The notes: generated by a model not told the origin, from the sequence alone. 64,000 nucleotides of DNA from Diploptera punctata (GCA_030220185.1 JASPKZ010004561.1:293001-357000); one strand, 5' to 3'. Positions 23,896 through 39,311 are shown, counted from the first letter of the stretch. Numbers and translations are program-made.

Positions 23896-25002
23896 GTATG
23901 TGTCTAAATTCCCCTTACAGAGTTTAAGGACCAGTAGTAGGGACCAAGACAATTAAGTTTGGCATAGGAACTCTTGTCCGGAAAGGTACCGATTTTCCGC
24001 TACACGCAAAATCACCTCACACGCTTTTTCAGCGCCTCTCACTAGGATAGTGTTGACTAAGGTAGTCCATATGTCATTCCCCGCTCACCTGATGTTCCAT
24101 GTCCATTGTAAGTTTGTTTACGTGTTACTCAGTGGAGTTTGTGATCCGCCCAGAGACGTTTGTACCTGCACAGTACAGTAGTAATCCTTCACGACATTAC
24201 AAGGTGTACGTACTTCATTGGTACTGGGTTGCTGTTATCCATGGCATACAGATTTGCAGAATATGTGTACATGTTACTACAGGGGAAGCTCGGTGCAATG
24301 GCCTGCACGTACTCCCGACTTGACCCCACTAGACTTCTATCTGTGGGGTCACATGAAGACCTTAACTTACGAAACCCCTGTAGAATCCGAGGAAGACCTA
24401 CTCGTTGCGGCGGATGTTGGAGAACCAGGGATTGGTGATCGTGTGTACGAGAACTTGGTACGGAGGTACCGCATCTGTATTGAAGTCGGTGGTCGTCATA
24501 TCGAGCCCTTCTTGTAAGTGGTTCACAGGCAGCAGAGTCAGAGAGAACAACATGTGTTGTATGGTATTTTGTGTATAACAGAAAACCAATATGTTCCTGG
24601 ATATGGGTTCCTATGTTAAATTTATTTGTCTTGGTCCACTCTACAAGTCCTCGAATTCTGTAAGGGGATTTCAGACTCATCCTGTATATGTATGCATATA
24701 TATATATATATATATCCATCCACAGTACTTCTGCCCGAAGGCAGGTCCTTCACTCCAATCATAGTATTTTCATGCTATGCTTGCAGCTTTACTAGGGAAT
24801 TGTAAGTGTGGTAGCCTCCCGTTACTTTCTACACCGGCGAAGGATGATGATGGTCATATGATTTCGGGGACCGTTCGGGCCTTAAAGTTTTCCTGACATT
24901 TGTCTTACAAGTGAGGAAAAGCCCCGATAAAAACCTCACCCAGAAAAACTGCCCCGACCGGAGATCGAACCCGGACCCGCTGCGTGACAAGACACAGCGG
25001 TG

Positions 25003-25063
<61 letters not shown>

Positions 25064-25201
25064 AATTGAGAATACCACATGTATAAGAAAATTGTATGTT
25101 TGTGTTGGAATTCTTGGGTAGCTCAGTTGGTTAGAGCGCTAAAGGTACAAACTTTAGAGACTCGAGTTCAAATCCCGACTCAAGCATTCTTTTTTCTTTT
25201 C

Positions 25202-25240
<39 letters not shown>

Positions 25241-28200
25241 GAATTAACTCTTTGCTCTGCAGTTGAATCCATGAATCATTATTATCAGCACTGCATACTA
25301 TATTTAGAGACACAAAGAAAGCGATGAAGATCGTCATTGCCTTCTTCGGAATATGATTGACATTAGAATAATTGTGACATCAAACACTGTATATAGAAGC
25401 AAATGACTGTTGATTCATCGAGTAATTCTTATATAATTACTACGTATAGATTCTACGTATAATAAGAATAGTGATAATTTATTCCTTAAATTACTCGCAA
25501 TATAAAGAGTTAAAATAATGAAACACATATCTGAGATCTCAGTTTATTAATGTGGATTTAGAAGAAATAGATCTACAGCAGATCACATTAGTATAACACA
25601 GATTTTAGAAAAATAAATGATGATGTAATGACACCGTGCATCAACTTTACATAGATTTCTAAAAAAAAAAATACGATTTAATTAAGAGGGAAAAGTTATA
25701 CAGTATCCTGCTGGAGTTCGGGATTTCTTAAAAGTTAGTTAGACTTATACGAATGTGTCTAAATGGCTCAAAGAGTAGGGTGCGTGTAGGCAAACATTTT
25801 TCGGACACTTTTGAAATTCACAATAGGTTAAACCAAGGAGATGTATTATCTCCTCTACTATTTAATTTTGTACTAGAGAATGCCATTAAATCTTTAGAGG
25901 ATGAAGAAGGCCTACAACTCAATGGTATTAATAAGCTGTTAGTTTATGCTGATGATGTGATACTATTGGTCGATACCGAGGAGATACTAACGACCAATAC
26001 ACGCACTCTATTGAGTAACAGTAAGAAATTGGGACAAGAAGTAGGCCTAAATGTCAATTAAACTAAATAAATGATCACGCACAGGAATACATTATGTAAA
26101 GGAAATGGACAGATAGTGACAAATGAGGAAAATTTTGAAGAAATGGGTGAATTCAAATACGTAGAAACAATATTTACAAATAGCAATGATATTCACAAAA
26201 GAATTTAACATAGGCTCAATTCTGGAAATGCATGCTATTTTGCATTACAGGGATGGTTGTCGTCCCAACTTCTTTCAAAACACGTCGAACTGAAAATATA
26301 TATTACACATCCAAGTTAACTGTTCACGGGCGGAGGGGAAGAGTTTTAGCGCTAGTATCGCCGATCTAATGAATCTGTGGAAGGGATGTAGGAGAAAACT
26401 GTACATCCGATCACGTATTGAAATTTTTCAACTTCAAATGTGGGGGAGAATCTCTGAACACGTGTGAAAGATCTTAACATGGTTGTCAAATTAGCCATTT
26501 AAGCACGGAACCCTCAAGCGGTCGGATCATTTAAAATCACAGTATTTGTCGTCTCTCTGTTACCAGCTTCACAATAAATCACAAGTGGCAACATGTATTA
26601 AAAAGGGCAAGGGAGGGACAGCTCATTCCTAGACGTAGCCCCAAAAGTAACAGGGTAACTTATGGACTAGAAAATATATGGACGCACCTAAGTTACCAGA
26701 ATCTAGCAGACCTAGAAAAAATTAAGAGTACGTACCTGAAACGAGCTCTGGGCCTATCGAAGTTCACATCCTCACGCCTAGCGTATGTACTGACAGGAGA
26801 GTTACCATTGGTGGAGGACTTGAGACAACAGCTTCTACTGCAATCCACCCCCAACTATGAGAAACTACTAAAAGACATGCAAAGGAAGCGAGAGATATGG
26901 GATGACTTCTTTTGCACGGACGCGATGGTACACAAAGACTGGATGGAACCCCTGTATGACCTTCGACACGCAGTGACAAGACTAGCGACGCACGGTTTCC
27001 ACTTCAAAGTGTGTAAGACCAAGACATATCACCAACCGACGAACGAGTGTAAGTGCGAGTGGTGCGGGAAAAAGTGTGACAGATACAACGCCATATGGTG
27101 CGAGAACAGACAATCATCCCTGACCCAACTGAGTGACAAATGAGCAAGATAAACTATATAGATTACTATATATATTACTAATAATGCATATTTTGTGCTT
27201 TATACTTATTAAATTAAAAGTAACAGGGTTGTCAAGTTAGTCATTCTGCCACTGACAGCGCAGAACGACGGATCATTAAAATACATAGTATTTGTCAGCT
27301 CTCTACCTGCCAATCAAACAACTTAATGCAAAGGACAGGAAGTGGCAACATAGTAAGGAAGAGAAAGAGAAAGACAGTTTGTTAGTTAACATATTTTTCG
27401 CCTGCACAAAACACTTGGATGGGTAATACAACTGCTATTCTCCCAATGAGTTAAAATCGGATCCTCAAGGCTGTTTATAATTATATACCAAGAGGACGAA
27501 GATCACTGGGCCGTCCTATGAAACGCTGGATGGAAAATTTTCTATAGGATCCTAACAGGCCTTGGCCTAATACTTGGAAGGAGGAAGAAGAAGAGGCGAT
27601 TCTCCCAGTTCTATTATATGACTGTAAACGTGGACTATTACTTTTAAGGAGGAGAAAAGATTACGAGTATTTGAGAGTACATTTCTTAGGAAATTTTTTG
27701 GACCAAATAGAGATGAACAGACAGTTCAATGGAGAAGGTATAACGGTGAGCTACATCAAATTTATGGGAAACGACAAAAACAGTTAAGTCTCGTAGACTG
27801 CGATGGGCAGGACATATGGCATGAATGGAGAATGAAAGCGGGGCGTGCAAACTTCTTGTAGGAAAACCGAGACAAAACGCTTAGTTGGTATTAGTCGTTC
27901 AAAATATCTCTGCAGGCGGAAGAATTACGAAGCTCTATTTGTTGCTACACGTGACGTCATATAAGGCAGTGTACACTGTCAGCGTCCCACGTCCCATTCC
28001 CCTCTGCACTCCTAGATAGCAGTGTCACGTGTTCTATTCCTGCATAAACACGACTGCAGTGCCCTCCGTCAACAACTGCGCTTACTCCTTAAACGGGTAA
28101 TAGACCAATAATTAGGCGGGAGAAACATTAACCATGATTTGAGGGAAGTAGATTATACAGGGGAAAAACATTAGCTCAGTCAGGAGTCCACTGCTGCGAT

Positions 28201-31200
28201 TTCATGGTAGCGTGCTGCCTTATCACGCATCGGGTCCGGGTTCGATCCCCGGTCGGGACAGGTTTCCTGGTGATGTTTTTTCGCGGTTTATCATCACTTG
28301 TAAGACGAATGTGAGGAAACTTTAAAGCCCAAATGTTCCCCAAACATTCATGTTTGCATTAGATTAAGCTTAGGATTAAGGAGTCTCCTGGCGCACTACT
28401 ATCATCGTCACATCATCGGGGCAGGTATTTTCAAAGAAATATTACCTATTAATTAAATAAAAATAAAACGTAGTTTTATTTGATTTTCATATTTATTATA
28501 TAATTAACAAAGTTTTTCCTTTACCCAAAGGAAACATAAAGAAATATGTCGTAATGTCATACATAGACCCACTTTCAAATAAAATATCTAAACACTTTAA
28601 AAAGTTGAACATTAATGTGGCATTTAAAACTAATAAAACTCTACAAAATATAATAAAAAACAATAAAACCAAAACAAAAAAAAAGAAAAATTATCAGGTG
28701 TATATAAATTGAAGTGTGGCACATGTGACAATGTCTATATAGGACAAACTGGTAGACCTTTTATCTCTCGGATAAAGGAACACATGAGAGCATATAACAG
28801 AAATTTAGAAAATTCAAAATATGCTAACCACCTATTCCAATTTAATCATTGTTTCGATCCAAATTTTGAAATTTTACATATTTGTGATAAGGGTAAGAAG
28901 TTAGATCTTTTGGAGGCTGTAGAAATTAATAAATTTAAAAGTAGTAAAAAACTGTTAAATTCTCAACTTGATTTGAATGAATCCCCTTTGTTAAATTAAA
29001 AAAATTAAATAAATATTGTTGTATTGTTGCTTAGATCAGTTGGAACACAATTCATAATTTGTTAACATGTCTGAAGAAGGTACAGTGTACCGAAACAGCT
29101 GTCACTGAATTATATAATAAATATGAAAATCAAGTAATCTACCAGTTATATTATATGGGTGCGAAACATGGACTCTTACTTTAAGGGAAGAAAGGAGATT
29201 ACGAGTATTTGAGAATAAAGTTCTTAGGAAAATTTTTGGACCAAAGAGAGATGAACAGGACAGGTGAATGGAGAAGACTACATAACAATGAACTACATGG
29301 TCTTTACAGGAAGCCAGATATAATAAGAACAGTTAAGTCCCGTAGACTGCGATGGGCAGGACATGTTGCGCGTATGGGGAATGAAAGACGTGCATGGAAA
29401 CTTCTTGTAGGAAAGCCAGAAGGAAAACGCCCAGTTGGTAGACCAAGAATGAGGTGGGAGAACAGCATTAACTATGATTTGAGGGAAGTAGATTATACAG
29501 GGAATGATTGGAAAGCATTAGCTCAGGATAGGGATGTATGGAGAGCTTATGTCCGCGCGGCCATGAACCTACAGGTTCGATAGTGCCAGTGAGTAAGTAA
29601 GTAAGTAAGTATCAAGTAAAACTACGTTTTATTTTTATTTAATTAATAGTTTTATATATTTTCGTTTAATGTTTTTTTATAGAAGTTGAGACAAGAGTTC
29701 GTTTAATACATAATAGGATGCATTTCCATTGTATGATGTACTGTTGTCATAAATCGGTAAAACAAAGATTTGTATAAAATGAATATTCTAGCGAAAACAT
29801 TGTGGAATTTGCGTACCGTGCGGAAACTGAAAAGTGCATCAAATGTAAACGCAATGTTACATCAGATGAAGTAATATTTAACCTCTGACGATGTGATAAA
29901 AACAGCAGTTAATGGCGTCTCATGACTTTCCGTCCACATGTCATGTAATATTTCATCGTTCTTCAACCACCTGTTACTTGCATTTAATTCGCCATTTGAA
30001 ATGTCCTCCATTAGTCTTTCAGCAAATGAATAATAAAATATTATCCATCATTCAGACATCTCCCATTCGTCAAAGTAAATATATTCTTTAAAATGTATTT
30101 AGTGTTCCTCCGGTGTGGCCTCGAGGTAGTGTGTGCCTTGTCATGCAGGGGACCGAGTTGGAATCTCAGTCGGGACAAGTTTCCTGGGTGAGGTTTTTTC
30201 GGGGTTTTTCCTCACCTTTAAGAAAATATCAGGAACAGTTAAGGACCAAACGATCCCCGAACATTATATGGCCATCATAATTATCGTGATTCATATTCAC
30301 CTTATGTTAAATTTAGGATTAAGGACTCTCCTGGCGCAGCACTATCATCAGCCATCGGGGCAGCGTAACTCCGCCTTACAGAAGTCCCAACCTCATAAGT
30401 GGGTTAGAAATACGCCAGAAGATAACACCAGAAATCTCGAAATGACAAACTGAGGCACTGAACATTTAAAAAATAGCAATACTAATACAGACAATGGAAA
30501 GACTACATAACAGTGAGCTACAAGATTTTTACAGGAAACCAGATGTAATAAGAATTAAGTCTCGTACACTGCGAGGGGTAGAATATGTGGTACGAATGGG
30601 TAATTAAAGAGGGGCATGAAAGCTCTTGTAGGAAAGCCAGAGGAGAAGCACCCAGTAGGCAGGCCAAGAAAGAGGTGGGAGTAACAATAATCATGGTTTG
30701 AAATAATTATATTATACAGAGGATGACTGGAAAACATTAGCTCAGGATATAAATGTCCATGCGGCCATGAACCTGCAAGTTCGTTGTCAGTGAGTTAGTT
30801 AACATGGACAGTAATAGTTGTGGTAGTAGTAGTAGTACCCGACCACAATAACTTTCAATGCGGAAAAACTGCGAACAAAAAGAATGTGTCAACTTTTATA
30901 AGATTCATGATATGTTTATAGTTATTTAACCCTTAAATCGGCAAAACATCATCATCATCATCACTATGTAATGGAAATTGTGTCACTTCTTGAACTTCCC
31001 TTTTATATCCATCAAGGAAAACATCCATTTTTTTTGTGGAAGCGTCCTCGACCAATGGGAATCGTTCAATCGTGAACAGCAACTTCCGGCTATTCTTAGG
31101 GATTTCCAACCCTCTTTAGCCCTTGTGAATTCATTATATCGTCGTTGATATTTAATAATTTATCTTTTACGAACTTTATTTGTTCGTTTCTGATTTTTTT

Positions 31201-31816
31201 TGTAATATATATCCCCTGCCAACGATAACTAGCCGTAGTCCGGTATTAAACGTCCAGTGGTAGGGCATTCCAATCCTGCAATCAGTTTCTAGATGAATTA
31301 ATTAATTTGCTTTGATATTCTTTAACACGCTGAGACATGCGACAAGACCAAATATCTTCTGTTAGTTATTTGAATGAGGCGGACCGCAGTGAAAACGGAA
31401 TCTTGTGTAACTATTATTATTAGGTATATTGTATAATTAGACACACATTTAAGTGGTTTATTTTTGTTCGTTTTCTTCTGATTTATTTAAAATATTAAAT
31501 TAATTGAACCAACTGATGTATCCAAAAGGATACGCTACGAATTTAAGGGTTAACTGTAGTGCTTTCGCGACTAGTCCCATCATCAGCAGGATTCAAAACT
31601 GGTGTTTTGATGGGACTAGTCGCGAAAGCGCTACAGTTAAATAATTAATAAAGTTGAGGAAACGGGCCTTTTAGGTAAATATTTAATAATTTTATATTTT
31701 AAAAGAATGTGGTAAGAGTGAATAGGGATTGGAGGTAGTAGACCCTTGTCTTAGGTTGCAGTGACAGTGCTTACTTTCCGTTAGTAGTGTATAGTCAGTT
31801 GTTAGTGACAACGATG

Positions 31817-31871
<55 letters not shown>

Positions 31872-34800
31872 TAACAATAGTGATATTAACAATAATAATA
31901 ACAATAATGATAAAATATGCATGAAATAATGTTGTCAGGAATATAAAACAATGAAAGAAAAGCAATTTGTATAAAATAAAATATTTTATAAATCATTATC
32001 ATACACCATTCATCGATGTTAACCTGTTTCGGTATCGACTAGACAGGATCTAAAATTCGTTTTTTGGACGTCCAGGTCGTCGCCATCCTGTGGGCGATCC
32101 GAACTGCATTGGAGATCATTAAAGCTAGGATTTTTATGTAATTGCATTTTCTTTCCTTTTGTTTATATATAGACAAAACTGATAAATGTCCACGAATTAT
32201 AAACTTAAAAACTCCTGGCGCGACAGGCCTAGAGGACCCTTAGCCTACCAGCCGGATGCTGGCCTCACATCCACAGGTGTCAATCACAGAGGTAGATGAT
32301 CATCAGCCAGTGTTGGGGTGACATGTGGTCAGCATGTCGAGTCCCCCAGCCGTTATAGCTGGCTACCCAAATGCCTCACGATGCTGGGCGGGCACCCATA
32401 CTGGCCGAAATACCATGAGAAAATTTCTTCCCCCATGGAGACTCGAACCAGCGCAAGTCCCGTAGCTCTGCGCCAAGGCTTCCTGCCTTAACCACTCGGC
32501 TACGGCGCGGGACAATTATAAACTTACTTACTTATATTTTAAATTTTATCATTTCATATTTTTACATATTTGATCATAATTTCATATATTTACATATTTT
32601 AAAGATTTTTATGTAAATTTACTATCATACCTCTTAATTTAAAGAAAGAAAACGTATTTTCATAAGCGGAAAATAATTTCAAACAATATTTGTTTAAAAT
32701 ATATATACAGTCAATATGCCCATTTCACCAATTAATGTTTTAAAATGGTCAACAAGTTTCTACAGCCAAGCTGTCATTCTCAAGACCAGATATTGACTGC
32801 TGAAGTCAATATCTGGTCTTGAGAATGGCAGCTTGGCTGTAGAAACTTGTTGACCATTTTAAAACATTAATTGGTGAAATGGGCATATTGACTGTATATA
32901 TATTTTAATATTTTATCACCAAGAAGATCACTTGTGTATTAAATATTCGTTTATATTAAAAATCTGAGATACCTGATTGTGCACTGATACTGTCTTTTAC
33001 AACCTATACAAAAACTGCTGAGAAACAGTCAAAGAAGAATTTAATTTACTAAACATGATAAACATAGATACAGGAAGACTCTGAAGACTTGTATAGGGCT
33101 CCACATAGCAAGATTTATTTTAAAACCTAAACAATCTACTCTGCTTATGAATGATATAGTAAAAATATATAGCGGGCACATCGTGGTATAGTTGGTTAAG
33201 GCAATATCCTACAGGCTGGAAAATTGAGGGTCGAGACACATGGGGTCATGATTTTAAAGTGCCTAATCTTTAGGCGGCAACATGACCCTGGGGTCGACTC
33301 AGCCTATAAAAATACTATACTATGTTGTGGAGCTAAAGATGACTATCACACAAAGCTGAAATTTCTTGCAGATTGCCTAGAAAGATGGGAGCATTAACCT
33401 CCCAGTATAAGACCTGTCATGGGATCATTTTATAATATAAACATGACAATACCCAAGTATTTAACTCTCCCATTCCTTCAAATTTTATCTATCTTAAAGT
33501 TAGCGTTTAATATAAACTTATATAAAATAAAAAATAGAATCGCACAAACAAAACAAGCAATACATGAATTTAAACTCGGTTTGGTGGAGGAAAAATATTA
33601 CAAAAAATAGAGAATTACAAATATATCAAACCATAATTCAGAGCATTTTAACATATGGTGCTGAAGTCTGGCAAATTCCTACCAGGGAAATGAAAAGAAC
33701 TTTAAATACAGAAATGGATGTTTTAAGAAGATCAGCTGGAAAATTTATAATGGATACAATACGAAATAAAGAAATAAGGAAAATTATGGGTGTACAAGAG
33801 GAGCCGGACATCATACACATTATAGAAAAGAAAAGATTACAGTGGTATGGCCACGTCAAAAGCATGCCAGAGCAAAGATTGCCAAAAATTGTTATGGAAT
33901 GGATCCCAATGGAAAGGAGGAAGAGAGGAAGACCGAAGAAAACTTGGATAGAAGAGGTAAGGGATACAAGCAGCTATGAATATCAGAGGAATGGAGGAAG
34001 ATTAATGGATGGACAGAGAGGAATGGCGTTTGGTTTCTGGAAGACGGCGGCAGCTGCCATGATACCGGATGATGGTGATGATAAAATTAAATTTTAACGT
34101 ATTTAATATTGCATATTTTGAGGAATTTTTATATAATTTTATTACGTAAATAAGTACATATTTTGCATGTTAATATTACATAAAAATCCTAGCCTTAGAG
34201 AGCACAGTTGGTGACATTAGGGATACATGTTGCAGCTATCCTAGCCTTAGAGAGCACAGTTGGTGACATTAGGGATACATGTTGCAGATATCCTAGCCTC
34301 AGAGAGCACAGTTGGTGACATTAGGGATACATGTTGCAGCTATTTTCTCTGTAGGTGGATATCAAGTCGGGACAACTAACTTGGGTGATTGTTTATTTAG
34401 GGGGTTTTCTCAGATCACTGACACACAGTCACACTAAATATGGCGAATGTGATAATGAACATTATGATGGCAAGATGATGATCGGGTTTTAAAGACTCCT
34501 GACATTTGTCTTCCAGGCAAGAAAAACCCATTTCTCCGCTGGCTAAGTTCCTGGGAATAACCCAGCAGCCAAGCACAATCACACGCCAATTAACAGTTTG
34601 CGGTGTCACATACTGTACATTTCCATCAAGTGATTTTCAAGCCCACGTGCTTCCTGTTTTCTTAGATTACCATTTATAAACTATGTATATCTTTCATAAA
34701 TCTGCGCAAATTCTTGCATATGCCGACGATATAAATGTAATAGGAAGAACTTAATTAACTTTTATAAGATTCATAATGTGTTCCGTTGAGGTATTATTCA

Positions 34801-37800
34801 AAATTAAAATATAAAATTATGGAATATTCACATGAAAGGTCCGTCTCCTCAATTAATTAACTGTAGCGTAAAAATAGACTTAGGATTTGTTAATATATTT
34901 ACCTAATGCCTTGTATAAAAAGCATAGATTAATTCATTATAGTTTATTACTTTCTCTGTATTTTTTTTCTTTTCTTTTTATGTATATTAGATTCGAGCTG
35001 TTATTCCTTTTTTTATTCATTGTATCATTAATTTAATGTTAATTGTATTTAGTTTCATTGTATTATTAGACATTATTTTCATTATTATTCAATATGACAG
35101 ATAATTAATTGTTCAATATGACTATTATTGTATTTTTTTTGTATCCATATGTAACATATGTTTGTCCTGTTTAATATGACTATTAGTGTAATTTTTTTGT
35201 ATTCATATGTAACATATGTTTGTCCTGTTTAATATGAGTATTATTGTAATTTTTTTTGTATTCATATGTAACATATGTTTGTTCTGGTGAGTGGAAGAGA
35301 AGGCCACATGGCCTTAACTCCACCAGGCTAAATAAATCTATTCTATTCTAAATAAATTTATTCTTTCAGGACTTGTCCCATCATCGGCAGGATTCAAAAC
35401 CCGTGAAAATAGTTCATAACATTATTTTTAACAACTTTATCTGTCTACCGATCTGCAAACAAACCAGCTGACCTTTGTATATCCTATATGTTGAAATTAT
35501 GTGTATAAATAACAAATAATAACACTTGATTTACAAACATGTTGTTATTATTGTGAAAATGGTGTGTTCTTCGCATTCTCTTGATAAGGAACGCATCACT
35601 TTTAACTAGTTGTGAAATTAGACAAGATTTGTTACAATTTAACGCATTGGCCTCAGAAGACGAGGTACATTCGCTTAACTCTGTTGTTATATATTTTGAA
35701 ACTTTTGTACATCCCTTCGCAGGGTAATGTTTTGTTAACATTTATGAATAGTAGAGGAATGTGTTTTGGTTTTCACCCTTATTGAGATCTCAAATACCGT
35801 TATCTTTTGTTTGTTTTGAATGTCTGAAAATAGACATAATTTAATGTAACTTAAATATGGTTTTTAGGGGAATGCATTGAGCATTTAAACTTGAAGTGAA
35901 TGGGTTAAGTATACTGCTTACGCTCCTTATTCGCGGTTCCCTTATTCGCGTTTTCATTATCAGCGACACAGTTCCTGTATTCGCGGATCCAGTCGGTATA
36001 TTAAAATTATTAGTATCCTTTATTAACGCATCGACAACTTTTTTACTGCAGGCACGTGTCAAGGCGACTTTTATACAAAGAGCGATACAAACCGAATGGA
36101 CAAATTAATATCAAAGTAAAACAAACCTTATTGTCACTAAGCCTAAAGTTCGTTGTTAAAAGCCACCGCCGCAGTATTTCACGTGCTGCTTTGCCCGTTT
36201 TAAAAGCCGCCCACGCCACAATCGGTGTTTTATTGTTTCAACTTGTCATTGGTTGCAATAATTTTGATTGAATAACACGTGTCTCTTCTGCTTTGTTGCC
36301 AATTTATAATGTTGAGTAAAAGGAAAGGAAATTAGTTTCGAACCGGAAAAAAGTAGTGTTGCCGCTTAAAATAAAAACAGAAATGCTTGAACGTTTTTAC
36401 GCGTTGGTGAGTCGTTTGCGTATATATCACGCTGTTTCAATGTTGATAAATCAACTGTACGATTCATCTAGAAATCCTTATACAAATAAGGAATTATATC
36501 GCTGAATTCACAGATGAATTGAAAGACCTTTTAAAAGCGACAAAATAAGAAAAAAAAAATACTAACTTGTTTAAGCCCTTGTCTGAGCCTGATAGTAATA
36601 ATTAATAGAAATTGTTCAAAATCTTTCATTAATGGATTTTATTTTGTCTATTTAACTCATGCCCCAAATGGGAGTCAATGACTAATCACGTTACAATGAT
36701 TTTTGACTTACAACCAATCACAGCCGTGTTTCAACTCGCTCTTTATCGATTCCTCTTTAACAGCTCCTGCTTTTGTGACAAAGAAAGCTCCTCCTTTTTA
36801 ATGTTCTGAACAGGTCAAAACATTATTTTTCTCCAACAAATATATTGAATATAGCAAATAATGACAAGATTTCTTGATTTTACTGAGTTGTTTACTAAAA
36901 AAATAAATGAATAACCCGTAATGTTGATTATGATATATAGTTTGATGTGTTTCATTATTTCTCCACTTGGGTGCACTCTTACAATATTGCGATCTTATTT
37001 GGCAATAAATAATATGATCAAGCAGCAGTGAATGAACATAACCTCACATTTCAGATTTGTTTTCAAACATCGCCGTTTACATTAAATATATAAATATTTT
37101 AAAATAACTATAGTTAAATAATGATTTGTGAGTAAACAGCTTAATTTTATTCGTTAAATAGTCCTAACAAATGCCACTCTTGATTTCCAAATTCTCTAGA
37201 TAAATTCACTCCTCACTTCGTGAGTCGTGAATTTATCGATAATTTGGAAATCACTCGTGGCATTACTTATGATAATTTTTATTTTATTTTGGAACCTTGG
37301 AACGCATCCCCTATATACCCATACAAATTACCATTCAATATTCGCGGTTTCTGTATTTGCGGCATTTTTGCGGAACGTATCCCCCGCGAATAAGGAACTT
37401 TTACTGTATATGCAATGTATTCGTATATATTTGTCATTTGGTTTGTGTTACTTCCTGAGTGTAAATTGTATGTGGACTTTTTTTCTGTTATTTTCCTTTT
37501 TTTCATATTACATAATGTCATGATTTTTTTTTCCCTTCTATACCAAGGTGTCGATTCGATCCTGACGGATTAATGGCCACGATGGTTTCCTCTTTCTCCG
37601 AGGTTCACAGAATCAAATCTGACCGGAACTGACGAATTTTTAATTTTTAATGCCTTCTATGTCACCCATTCTACCCTGCACAACTGAATCTGCTCGATCA
37701 ATTAATTCTATATATTTTAAGTGATATATTTAAATAATATTAAATTTCACGTACAATTAACTTTCTACTAACTATCATTTTAATCTATAAAGAATTATTC

Positions 37801-39311
37801 GTTACAAAATTTTCTTCATTCCCAGCGGTGTCTTAGAATCTTAATATAAATAGGCTTGTTAGGATATCGCAGGTAAAATTCAGGAATATTGAACAATATA
37901 CCGGTATTGAAATCAAAAACAGAATATTTATTGAAAGAACAGAGTGGATTCAGTAAAGGTAGATCGTGTGCTGACAATATATTTACTATTAAGGCATTGA
38001 TAGAGAGAAGAATGGAATATACTCTACCAACACGTATGGCATTAATAGAATTGGAGAAGATCTTTGGTAAAATTGACAAGTAAAAGTTATGGGAAATAAT
38101 AAAGTGTATAAAAAGTGTGTAAATTGTGCCTGCTTTAAACTCTTTAAACCCCTCAATAGGGGTGAAATTATAATAGTAAACCAAGCTGTAAGATGAGGGT
38201 GTGTATTATCGCTCTCTCTTTTTAACATTTATCCGGACGATATTTTAAATAGACGGAAAGAGGAAGCACCAATAGATCACGCATTGGAGGAACTGGTATC
38301 AAAATCCTAATATACAGGATTCAGAGGAAACTTTTCAAAATTCAATAAACTCATTACACCAGATTGTAAATGAATGTAATTAACTGGAGGCCTTTCGGAA
38401 GTTAATTTCCATGATCTGCAGGTTGAGCTTCTACTACTAGTTGTTGTTGTTTACGATAATGCATACTCCAAGTGTTTGTGAGTTGCTGCTACAAACACTT
38501 GGAGTATATAACATCGTAAACAACAACTACGAGTAGCAGAAGCTCAACCTGTTGATGATGGAAGTTAACTTCCGAAAGGCCTTCAGTTAATTTATATACA
38601 CCATTTTAACAAAGTTGAGGACGACGGCACCTGCCAACAGGTACATTTTAAATTTTCAACTTTTATCTTATAATAAATCAGCCGCGGTGGACTAGTGGTT
38701 ATGCTCCTTGCCTCTGGTCCCGAGGGTCGCGGGTTCAGATCCGGCCGGATTCGATGGATTTTTTAGGATGGAAAAATCCAAGGAGCATGTCCTCCGGGAG
38801 GGACTTTAAGCCGTGGGTCCCGAGCCTGAAGATTTTCAGGCTCGTAAAAGATCTTTAAGCGTGAATGAAAAGGCCTCTTAGCAAAATTTACCGAATTTTC
38901 TTGTCCTAGTACTACCTTGGTTTCCTAGATGTTAGTATGAGGCAGAACGCTGGCCACGTACCACTCAAAATAACATCTATACGAAAACAAGTGTAACTAA
39001 ATTAGTATGGTTCAAATTCTTCCCTGTAGGGGGAGAGCGCCTAAATCTCTGTTAACCATTAAATTGGCAAAATGCAAATTTCTTCTGTTACTTATTTATT
39101 TGTGGCGGACCGCAGTGAAAAGGGTATCTTGTATAACTGTTATTATTAGGCATATTATATAATTAGATACACATTTAAGTGATTACTTTTTGTTCGTTTT
39201 CTTCTGATTTATTTAAAATATTAAATTAATTAAACCAACTGATGTATCCAAAAAAGACACATTACGAATTTAAGGGTTAAGGGAAACATGGGCTTACAAG
39301 ACACAAGAGCT

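Larger units (their letters stand above)
28451..29648 (+). mobile_element. Penelope-like element with LINE-A nested in its 3' end
   Basis: The left end (ATTAATTAAATAAAAATAAA ... ATATAATT) is the inverted copy of the right end (29098-29126 plus 29610-29648), the partial inverted terminus typical of Penelope-like insertions. It holds a degenerate end of the RT (YVVMSYIDPLSNKISKHFKK), the GIY-YIG coding segment (28691-28999), and a hammerhead-like core at 29071-29096. LINE-A at 29127-29609 is flanked by ATCAAGTA on both sides. Confidence 0.72.

Noticed and set aside
24189..24719. A 176-codon minus-strand frame at 24189-24719
   Set aside because: It is antisense to the mariner transposase remnant and runs into TA repeats; no independent support.
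29580..29610. Telomere-like or splice-donor-like GTAAGTAAGTAAG runs
   Set aside because: They are the tandem 3' ends of LINE-A, found at every copy, and are neither TTAGG telomeric repeats nor exon ends.
32700..32903. A microRNA precursor
   Set aside because: Arms of 100 bp with almost perfect pairing and a tiny loop are unlike animal pre-miRNAs; an inverted mobile terminus fits better.
34186..34341. A CRISPR array
   Set aside because: Three direct head-to-tail units without spacers in a eukaryotic intron; no cas-like genes.
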